DNA from: Paenibacillus macerans
GTDB taxonomy: Bacteria > Bacillota > Bacilli > Paenibacillales > Paenibacillaceae
Reading direction: 5' to 3'
DNA length: 64,000 nt
NCBI RefSeq assembly: GCF_900454495.1
Contig: NZ_UGSI01000001.1
Coordinates: 1,116,001 to 1,180,000 of the forward strand
In this document: one piece after another, positions 57,256 to 64,000 of the stretch
Position numbering within the stretch: position 1 is the first letter of the stretch
Layout: every line of letters starts with the position of its first letter
The notes under the pieces: model-generated
Told to the model about the DNA's origin: nothing
Databases searched by the model: none
The model's input: the letters and a program-made list of their open reading frames with translations, nothing else
Translations under genes and position numbers: made by a program

Positions 57256-60102
57256 ATGCTCAAACGCCTCGCCAAACCTTTATTGCTTTTCCTTGTCGCT
57301 GCGTTGGTTTTAGTTCATTTTGGCCCGGTTCCTAACGTTTCGGCCCAGTCCGAACCGCTGGGGGCGAGCACGGTGAGAACGGCGTTTACGCCGGACCAAA
57401 TCTGGGCGGATACAAACGGCGATCCGATCGACGCCCATGGCGCCGGAGTGATGTTCGATGACAAGACGCAAAAATATTACTGGTACGGTGAATACCATCA
57501 AGACGCTTGGCCGGCGGCCGGGGTGCGCGTCTATTCTTCGGCGGATTTGCTGAACTGGAAGGATGAAGGCATGGCGTTGACGATGGTGAAATCGATGGCC
57601 GATTTTACCGACGATCCGCTTATTTCCGAGCTGTACGCCGGGCGGACGGATACTTACAACATCTGGGCGGACATTCGCGTTGGCCGGATCATTGAAAGAC
57701 CCAAGGTCATCTATAATGAAAGAACGCAGAAATACGTGATGTGGGCCCATATCGACGGGGACAAAAATCCCGAAAACAACGCGCAAAACTACGGAAAGGC
57801 CCAGGCCGGATACGCGATCAGCGATTCGCCGACAGGGCCGTTCGTTTACCAGCGCAGCTACCGCATGGATCAATGCCCGCCGGATCAGGTCGACTATCAG
57901 CCCGGCAACCCGGGTATGGCGCGGGATATGAACCTGTTCAAGGACGACGACGGCACGGCTTATCTGATTTACTCCAGCGAAGAAAACCGGACGATTTACA
58001 TTTCCAAGCTGCTCGACGATTATTCGGACGTAGTCGGCTGGCATAAAGACGGGAACGTGGACGAAAACGGCAATCCCGTTCGCGATGCGGTTTACAAAGG
58101 CGTTTACGGCGAGGATTATGTGCGCGTATTCCCCGGAGGGGTGCGCGAAGCGCCGGCCGTGTTCAAATATAACGGCAAGTATTATTTGCTGACCTCGGGC
58201 GCGACCGGATGGTCCCCTAACGAAAATATGTTCAGCGTGGCCGGTGATATTTTCGGACCGTGGTCGCCGCTGAAAAATCCGTTTGTGCGCACGTCGCCAA
58301 GCGATCCCGATCCGGCCAAGGCTTTCGGTTCGCAGACGACAAACGTGATTCCGGTCGATCCGGAACGCGGCAAGTTCATTTATATGGGCGACAACTGGAA
58401 CGGCGGCAATTTTTCGGCGAACGGCGGCGCGAAATACATTTGGCTGCCGATCGAATTCGGCCAGGGGACGGACATCTCGATCAAATGGTATAGCAGCTGG
58501 ACGCCGGATATCTTGGACCATATGGGCGGTGTGGAAGCCAAAGTGGAACTGCCGGAAGTGATTGAAACCGGCACGCTTCTGAATTTGCCGAGCGAAATCG
58601 AGGTGACGCCGCACGGCGCTTCGGCTTCCATAACGACACCGGTCGTTTGGACCGTTGGCGGCCAGCCTTTGGGTGCCGGTACGTTTGCGCTGCCGGGCGT
58701 TTATTCGCTGCAGGCAACGCTGCCGGAATTCGGCGGCAAAACACTGCAGTTCAGCCTGTACGCCGTTCCGACAAACACGATTTATTTCGTGAACAGCGGC
58801 GGTCAGGAGACGAGCGATTACCGGCTGATGACCTCTTACCTTGAAGCGGCGCTGCTCAACAAGGGCACGCCGGAACAAGCGTACGATCCGGGCGATCCCG
58901 CGGCTTGGGGGTATCTTGGGACAGCTTCCAAACCGGCCGGTGCGGAGAGCGGGGATATTTTTACGACTCTAAGGTATTTGAACGGAGGCAACGTCGTCAA
59001 CTCTCCCGCCGGGACCGATCTAACCTATAAATTCAAGGTTGATAACGGAACCTACACGGTTTATACCGGCTTTAACGACATCTGGCGAAACAGTACGCGC
59101 AAAGCCGACTTATACATCAACGGGGAAAAGAAGACGGCGATCACCTTCATTGCAAACCGGGTGTACGGTCATGCCGCGGATGTGACGGACGGGACGATCG
59201 AGATCACGGTGCGAAACACGGCGGCCCAGGATCCGCTGATCAACTGGATCATGATTGTGAACGATTCGCTGCCGGAGGACCCGCTGCAAGGGCTTCGCGC
59301 CCACGAGGAGAACGCGGGTTCGGCCTCGCTTAGCTGGAACAGGACGCTCGGCGCGCTAGCTTACACATTGTACCGGTCCACCCGCGCAGACGGAACGTAC
59401 GAACCGGTCTACCATGGCAAGGAAACGGAGTTTACGGACAGCGGCCTGAATCCGGCGGCGAACTATTACTATAAGATCAGCCACACGGATCTGTCAGGCG
59501 AATCGCCCTTATCCGCGGCGCTGCCGCTGCGGCAGGATCAAACGCCGCCGGGATTTAAGCTGCTCGCGGGCGGAGCCGAACTGGCGGAAGGGGATTCCTT
59601 TGATGACTACGCGCCGTTGACGTTCGAAGTGTCCGATAACATGTCGGATCTTATATCGGCGCAGATTACTGTGACGGGAGCCGTATACACGGTGGATTTG
59701 ACGCAAGGAACCAGCGTCGAAATCGATTTGGCAGGGAAAGTCGGCCGCCATGTTGCCGAAATCAGCGTGGCGGATGCGGCGGGGAACGAGCTCAAGGGCA
59801 CCTTCGAATTTCATGTCACGACCAGCATCGCCTCCATGACCAAATTGTTGGAGCGGTTTGCGCCGGAGCTCAGCCGCCCTCTCGTCAAGCCGCTCGCCAA
59901 CAACCTCAAACAGGCGCGGCGCGAGTTGGATAAAGGCCGCCCCGATAAAGCGGCTAAGCATATGCGCGATTTCCTGAAGCACCTGAACAATCCGGCTTTG
60001 GCCCGGGAAGGGGATGAACACGCAAGGGCCGTCCTGAACGCGGACGCCGAGGTTTTGATCCGCCAATGGACTGAAGAAGGAACACCAAGTCTCGATAACT
60101 GA
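57256..60102 (+). CDS. Secreted GH43 (subfamily-24-like) enzyme with FIMAH domain
   Basis: A 948-residue exported enzyme. The signal peptide ends at about VSA30. The beta-propeller domain follows, opening with DTNGDPIDAHGAGVMF and YYWYGEYH, a pattern of the exo-beta-1,3-galactanase-type GH43 subfamily 24. Then come Ig-like and CBM-like regions (about 420-640), a fibronectin type III repeat (about 670-760), a further Ig-like module (about 780-850), and a C-terminal FIMAH domain (LKQARRELDKGRPDKAAKHM, FLKHLNN), which is common in Gram-positive exoenzymes. AAGGAGG ribosome site; TTG at 57253 is an equal start. It likely degrades side chains of plant arabinogalactan outside the cell and feeds the ABC importer. 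Confidence 0.85.
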   Translation: MLKRLAKPLLLFLVAALVLVHFGPVPNVSAQSEPLGASTVRTAFTPDQIWADTNGDPIDAHGAGVMFDDKTQKYYWYGEYHQDAWPAAGVRVYSSADLLNWKDEGMALTMVKSMADFTDDPLISELYAGRTDTYNIWADIRVGRIIERPKVIYNERTQKYVMWAHIDGDKNPENNAQNYGKAQAGYAISDSPTGPFVYQRSYRMDQCPPDQVDYQPGNPGMARDMNLFKDDDGTAYLIYSSEENRTIYISKLLDDYSDVVGWHKDGNVDENGNPVRDAVYKGVYGEDYVRVFPGGVREAPAVFKYNGKYYLLTSGATGWSPNENMFSVAGDIFGPWSPLKNPFVRTSPSDPDPAKAFGSQTTNVIPVDPERGKFIYMGDNWNGGNFSANGGAKYIWLPIEFGQGTDISIKWYSSWTPDILDHMGGVEAKVELPEVIETGTLLNLPSEIEVTPHGASASITTPVVWTVGGQPLGAGTFALPGVYSLQATLPEFGGKTLQFSLYAVPTNTIYFVNSGGQETSDYRLMTSYLEAALLNKGTPEQAYDPGDPAAWGYLGTASKPAGAESGDIFTTLRYLNGGNVVNSPAGTDLTYKFKVDNGTYTVYTGFNDIWRNSTRKADLYINGEKKTAITFIANRVYGHAADVTDGTIEITVRNTAAQDPLINWIMIVNDSLPEDPLQGLRAHEENAGSASLSWNRTLGALAYTLYRSTRADGTYEPVYHGKETEFTDSGLNPAANYYYKISHTDLSGESPLSAALPLRQDQTPPGFKLLAGGAELAEGDSFDDYAPLTFEVSDNMSDLISAQITVTGAVYTVDLTQGTSVEIDLAGKVGRHVAEISVADAAGNELKGTFEFHVTTSIASMTKLLERFAPELSRPLVKPLANNLKQARRELDKGRPDKAAKHMRDFLKHLNNPALAREGDEHARAVLNADAEVLIRQWTEEGTPSLDN

Positions 60103-60296
60103 ATAAATGATTAATTGAGTTAACTAAATGGTTTTCCCTAAGATTCTCGTTCCGTACAGCATTCCCGTTCCTACGAACCTATGAAAAAGGGTTGGCCCAT
60201 ACCTTTCTATCATTTTCCGAATAGATTGCAAGAGAGGATGCACGCAATCGCATTCTCTCACTTTCATCGGGTTTTGGTAGAAAGGAGAGGCTTCAA

Positions 60297-61685
60297 ATGG
60301 GGAGAATCACGATCAGGGAGCTGCAAACCGGTTACGCCGGCCGCTTGTTTACCCCGCTGGAAATCACAAAAAGGTATTTGGGACGAATCTTGCTCAAAGA
60401 TCCGGCGTTGAACTCGTTTATTACGATCGCCAAGGAGCGGGCGATTCTGGAAGCGAAACGGCTTGAGGCCAAAGCCAGGGCCGGCGAACAGACCGGTGCG
60501 CTGTACGGCATCCCCCTCGCTTACAAGGACAACATCGACACCAAAGGAATCCGCACGACCAACGGCTCTTCCATCGACGCTTATAACGTGCCTTATAAAA
60601 ATGCGGCGGTCGTTCAGCAGCTGCTGCTCAAGGATTCCATTCTGCTTGGCAAAAATAATCTGCACGAGTACGCCCTCGGCGTAACTTCCAACAATCCGCA
60701 CTACGGTCCCGTCCACAATCCATGGAATCGGGAATATACGCCGGGCGGCTCCAGCGGCGGATCGGCGGCGGCGGTGGCCGCCGACTTGACCGCGGCTTCG
60801 ATCGGTACGGATACGGGCGGCTCGGTACGCATCCCGGCAGCTTCCTGCGGCGTCATCGGCCTGAAGCCGACCTACGGTAAGGTGCCGACAAAAGGGGTGT
60901 TTTATGTATCATGGACGCTGGATCATGTCGGTCCGATCACGTCCACGATGAGCGATTTGGCGGTGTTGGCCGGGGCCATGCTGGGGCAGTCTTATCTGCC
61001 CGACCTGAAGACAGATGTTCGGGGGCTGCGGATCGGCGTACCCACCAGTTATTTTAACGAGCGCATCGATCCGGAAACTTACGGTCTGTACCTGCGCGCC
61101 CTGGAAGCGCTGGAGGCGCTCGGCGCGATCCTGATCGACACGGACGTGTCGTTTGTGGCCGGAAACGCCGAAACGTCGCTGACCATCGCCGCCTCGGAGG
61201 CCGGCTATGTCCACCGGAGCAGGATGGAGTGCTGCCTGTCCCAATACGGAGAGGATGCGAGAGCTTTGCTGGAATCGTCGCTGGAGATCACCGCTTTGCG
61301 CTATATCGAGGCGCTGAAGGCGAAGGAACGGTATGCGGAAAAATTCGCCCGCCTGTTCCGGGAAAACATCGATGTGCTGGCCACGCCCACCATTCCGATT
61401 CCGGCGCGGAAAATCGGCGTCGACGAGGTGCGGTTCGGCCCCTATACGGAGAGCGTTTTTGACGCGATGACCCGCTACACCGGCATTTTCAATATGGCGG
61501 AGGTGCCGGCCTTGTCGATTCCGTGCGGCCTAACCTCCGAGGGTCTTCCCGTCGGCCTGCAACTGGTTGCCGCCCGCGGCCGGGAGGATCTGCTGATCCG
61601 GGCGGGCTACGCCTATGAGCAGGATCAGCTTGGGGATTTTTACCGGGAGCGGGATAGAGTCTGCGCCGGATATATTTCGGAATGA
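60297..61685 (+). CDS. Amidase (amidase-signature family)
   Basis: A 462-residue amidase-signature enzyme with the Ser-cisSer-Lys triad Lys77, Ser152 and Ser176. The signature is GGSSGGSAAAVAADL followed by GTDTGGSVRIPAASCG. It hydrolyses an amide bond to acid and ammonia; the family includes the glutamyl-tRNA amidotransferase subunit GatA, but the lone gene without gatB or gatC and its shorter length favour a stand-alone amidase. The ATG follows AAAGGAGAGG. It is not obviously linked to the sugar region before it or the germination genes after it. The substrate is unknown. Confidence 0.88.
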   Translation: MGRITIRELQTGYAGRLFTPLEITKRYLGRILLKDPALNSFITIAKERAILEAKRLEAKARAGEQTGALYGIPLAYKDNIDTKGIRTTNGSSIDAYNVPYKNAAVVQQLLLKDSILLGKNNLHEYALGVTSNNPHYGPVHNPWNREYTPGGSSGGSAAAVAADLTAASIGTDTGGSVRIPAASCGVIGLKPTYGKVPTKGVFYVSWTLDHVGPITSTMSDLAVLAGAMLGQSYLPDLKTDVRGLRIGVPTSYFNERIDPETYGLYLRALEALEALGAILIDTDVSFVAGNAETSLTIAASEAGYVHRSRMECCLSQYGEDARALLESSLEITALRYIEALKAKERYAEKFARLFRENIDVLATPTIPIPARKIGVDEVRFGPYTESVFDAMTRYTGIFNMAEVPALSIPCGLTSEGLPVGLQLVAARGREDLLIRAGYAYEQDQLGDFYRERDRVCAGYISE

Positions 61686-61708
61686 TGCAGAGGGGAACAT
61701 GGTCTCGG

Positions 61709-61740
61709 GCATCCGCCGCATATGCGCGGCGGGTGCTCTT
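61709..61740 (+). terminator. Terminator after the amidase gene
   Basis: GCATCCGCCGC (61709-61719) pairs with GCGGCGGGTGC (61726-61736, one G-T pair), followed by TCTTT. Confidence 0.7.
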
Positions 61741-61774
61741 TGCTTGAAAGAATGGAGATCACTGGCTGGTTTGC

Positions 61775-61804
61775 TGAATTTTTCAGAACGCATTGACCAT
61801 AATA
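61775..61804 (+). promoter_or_regulatory. Sigma-G-like forespore promoter of the gerA operon
   Basis: TGAATT (61775-61780), 17-base spacer, CATAATA (61798-61804). This fits the Bacillus sigma-G pattern (TGAATA, CATAATA-like), as expected for germinant receptor genes made in the forespore. The gerA start is about 58 bp downstream. Confidence 0.6.
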
Positions 61805-61862
61805 AGGTAAGGATGTCCGACGACAGCCACAGAAAACGAGCCCTGGCTTGGGAGGAGCGGCG

Positions 61863-63350
61863 ATGCAGAACATTGGCGAGACAACAATAGCGCCGCGTTT
61901 GGATGAAAATGCCGCGCGGCTGTACGAGGTCTACGCGGATAGCTTTGACGCCGTGTTTCATGATTTCAACTGCGGCGGAAAGCGGGCGGTGCTCGTATAT
62001 TTGGACGGTTTGTCCGATACGGAGAAGATCGACGAACAGATTCTTGAACCCGCGTTGAAGCTGCCGGAAGGGGAGGGACTGGATGGCCTGTGCGCATGTT
62101 TGCCCGTATCCGCGTTTTCCCGAACCCTCTCGTTTGAAAAAATCGTTGCGGAAATCGGCAACGGCAATCCGGTGCTGTTGATGGACGGTGAAGTGGAGGG
62201 AATCTCGTTTAGCCTGGCCAAATGGGACAAGCGGTCGATTTCGGAACCAGAAGCGGAATCGGTCGTGCGCGGCCCCCGGGAAGGCTTTGTGGAAACGCTG
62301 ACGGTCAATGTATCGATGATCCGCCGCAAGTTGAAGTCGCCCGAATTGAAGATGCGGGCCATGGAAATCGGCCAGTATTCCCAAACCAAGGTCGTGATCG
62401 CTTATTTGCACGGTGTTGCGGATTCCGCGCTCGTCGCGGAAATCCAAAAGCGGCTGAAACGCATCGATGTGGACGGTGTGCTCGAGAGCGGCTACATTGA
62501 AGAGCTGATCGAGGACAATCCATACTCGCCGTTTCCGCAGCTGCAGTCGACGGAGCGTCCGGACGTAGTCGCGGCCGGACTGTTGGAGGGCAGGGCGGCC
62601 ATACTGGTCGAAGGGACGCCGATCGCGCTGATCGCGCCGACAACGGTTTTTGCGTTTCTGCAATCCCCCGAGGATTACTATCAGCGTTATTATATTGCTT
62701 CGGCTATTCGCTGGCTGCGTTACCTGTTTGCGTTTATCGCTTTGATCGGTCCCTCGTTTTATGTGGCGATCGTCACGTTTCATCAGGAAATGATTCCGAC
62801 TACGCTGCTGCTCAACATGGCGATTTCCCGGGAACAAATCCCGTTTCCCGCCCTGGTGGAAGCGCTGTTGATGGAGTTTACCTTCGAGGCGCTAAGGGAG
62901 GCCGGAGTGAGGCTGCCGAAGCAGATCGGGGCGGCGGTCAGCATCGTGGGGGCGCTGGTCATCGGACAGGCGGCGATCTCGGCGGGCCTCGTCTCTTCCC
63001 CGATGGTCATGGTGGTCGCGATCACCGGCATCGCCTCCTTTCTGATTCCCCACTTCACCTTGGGCATTTCCATCCGGCTGCTAAGGTTTCCGATGATGTT
63101 TCTGGCCGGATTCCTCGGTTTCTTCGGATTAATGATGGGGCTTACGATCATTCTAACCCATTTGTTCGCTTTGCGTTCCTTCGGGGTGCCGTACGTATCG
63201 CCGGTTACGTACACAAGCGTCAACGCTTTGAAGGATACGATGGTCCGCGCCCCTTTCTGGAAAATGAACCGCAGGCCGCGTATCGGTGTCCTGAATCGCT
63301 ACCGCCAGGGTGCGGGTCAGCGTCCGGGGCGGGAGGGCCAACGCCGATGA
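61863..63350 (+). CDS. gerA: Spore germination protein, GerA (A subunit) family
   Basis: A 495-residue A-subunit of a germinant receptor in the spore inner membrane. A hydrophilic N-terminal domain of about 280 residues (SETCTG-less, with GYIEELIEDNPYSPFPQ and RPDVVAAGLLEGRAAI, both family landmarks) is followed by about five membrane helices (PTTLLLNMAISREQIPFPALVEA, GLVSSPMVMVVAITGIASF). The start is the ATG at 61863 behind GGGAGGAGC; TTG at 61848 is alternative. The C-subunit gene overlaps its stop (ATGA). A gerB subunit is not seen between them and could lie beyond the window. Confidence 0.95.
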   Translation: MQNIGETTIAPRLDENAARLYEVYADSFDAVFHDFNCGGKRAVLVYLDGLSDTEKIDEQILEPALKLPEGEGLDGLCACLPVSAFSRTLSFEKIVAEIGNGNPVLLMDGEVEGISFSLAKWDKRSISEPEAESVVRGPREGFVETLTVNVSMIRRKLKSPELKMRAMEIGQYSQTKVVIAYLHGVADSALVAEIQKRLKRIDVDGVLESGYIEELIEDNPYSPFPQLQSTERPDVVAAGLLEGRAAILVEGTPIALIAPTTVFAFLQSPEDYYQRYYIASAIRWLRYLFAFIALIGPSFYVAIVTFHQEMIPTTLLLNMAISREQIPFPALVEALLMEFTFEALREAGVRLPKQIGAAVSIVGALVIGQAAISAGLVSSPMVMVVAITGIASFLIPHFTLGISIRLLRFPMMFLAGFLGFFGLMMGLTIILTHLFALRSFGVPYVSPVTYTSVNALKDTMVRAPFWKMNRRPRIGVLNRYRQGAGQRPGREGQRR

Positions 63351-64000
63351 AGCGCGGCAAATACCGGCTCGCCGTATGGGGGCTGCTCGGAATGTTTCCG
63401 CTGTTGTCGGGCTGTTGGGATCGGACGGAGGTTAACGATTTGGCTTTAATCATGGCGGCCGGACTCGATGAAGGCAAGAACGGAGGCATCGAACTTTCCG
63501 TACAGGTGTACACTCCCAGCCAAGCGTCCGGCGGGGGCGGCGGACTCGAAACCGGCGGCGCGGACGGCAACGGCGGCAGCCAGGTTATCGTGCAGAGCAT
63601 ACGCGGAGCCGATTTCGCGGACGCTGCGGCCAAATTGCAGGAACAGCTTCCCCGCCAAGTATTCTGGGGTCACAGCGAGGTATACGTGCTGGGCGAACAG
63701 CTTGCCCGGAAAGGAGTTCTGGATCAGATCGATTTTCTGTTCCGCCATCCCCAGCCGCGCGAGCGGGCTCATGTTTTCGTCAGCAAGGGTAAAGCCAAAG
63801 ATATTCTAAGCATGAGCACCCGTATCGAACGGGACAGCTCCGAAGCGCTTCGGGAATTGTCCAATCTGTCGATGGGGATGGGGATTACGATGAAAGATTT
63901 AAACCAAATGCTGACCGGCCGGTCGAAGGCTGCCATTTTGCCGCTGATCGAAATTAAGCGGGAGCAGGGCAGCGATTATTCCTTTCCGGTCATTTCCTGC
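63347..64000 (+). CDS. gerC: Ger(x)C family germination lipoprotein, N-terminal part
   Basis: The first 218 residues of a germinant-receptor C subunit, cut off by the window end. A basic start and hydrophobic stretch lead to the lipobox LLSGC (Cys23), followed immediately by WDRTEVNDLALIMAAGLDEG, the hallmark of Ger(x)C proteins. A Gly-rich insertion (GGGGGLETGGADGNGG) interrupts domain 1. Later landmarks are FWGHSEVYVLGEQLARKG, the family HSEVYVLG-type motif, and FRHPQPRERAHVFV. It begins with ATG overlapping the gerA stop, so the two are cotranslated. Attached to the outer face of the spore inner membrane. Confidence 0.93.
   Translation, partial: MKRGKYRLAVWGLLGMFPLLSGCWDRTEVNDLALIMAAGLDEGKNGGIELSVQVYTPSQASGGGGGLETGGADGNGGSQVIVQSIRGADFADAAAKLQEQLPRQVFWGHSEVYVLGEQLARKGVLDQIDFLFRHPQPRERAHVFVSKGKAKDILSMSTRIERDSSEALRELSNLSMGMGITMKDLNQMLTGRSKAAILPLIEIKREQGSDYSFPVISC

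Overview
The window looks like a chromosome segment of an endospore-forming member of the Bacillales, most probably Paenibacillus or a close relative. This is inferred from the moderately high GC content, strong AGGAGG ribosome sites with frequent GTG/TTG starts, a gerA-type germination operon behind a sigma-G-like promoter, a Bce-type peptide-resistance module, NreABC control of nitrate respiration, and many carbohydrate ABC and LacI genes. No species call is possible from sequence alone. No rRNA, tRNA, CRISPR array, transposase or phage gene was seen.

Layout. (1) 0-11.4 kb: the end of a YdcZ-like transporter, a Nudix hydrolase, then a nitrate respiration island, narGHJI-nreABC-narT. The two promoters share the same 12-bp palindrome AGGGATTTCCCT at the same distance from a -10-like hexamer, which fits an NreC box. 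(2) 11.4-20.2 kb: phosphosulfolactate synthase and phosphatase homologues flanking an MFS exporter gene, a DUF3231 protein, a sigma factor with an anti-sigma-like partner, an aldo/keto reductase, and a tetR-yitT pair. (3) 20.4-28.4 kb: bioB behind a BirA operator, a bceRSAB module, a thioredoxin-reductase-like flavoenzyme, and a LysM plus M14 peptidoglycan peptidase. (4) 28.6-34.4 kb: a small orphan protein, then three translationally coupled genes (TerB-N/TerB-C protein, DUF2791/BrxD-like P-loop ATPase, DEAD/DEAH helicase). This is the best candidate for a poorly characterised DNA-processing or defence system. A MITE-like element with 15-bp terminal inverted repeats follows it. (5) 34.4-36.5 kb: two tandem secreted DUF4179-family paralogues, one broken by a one-base frameshift.

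(6) 36.7-60.1 kb: a large carbohydrate-use region. A LacI regulator with two tandem sugar-binding domains sits beside an RbsBAC-type importer, with three TTTACGTAAA operators and a cre site. Next come a 480-residue protein of unknown function, an AraC regulator divergent from a GPH symporter and a GH78-like enzyme, and a second LacI regulator. Then follows an operon of a GH35 enzyme, two CUT1 permeases, a lipoprotein and a secreted GH43 (subfamily-24-like) enzyme with a FIMAH domain. The enzyme set suggests use of beta-galactan, arabinogalactan or rhamnose-containing plant glycans. Two homologous RNA-like elements of about 165-180 nt sit in the gaps of the ABC operon, each just ahead of the next ribosome site. 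(7) 60.3-64 kb: an amidase, gerA, and the start of gerC, cut by the window end.

Several families of non-coding repeats are scattered between genes and are described individually.
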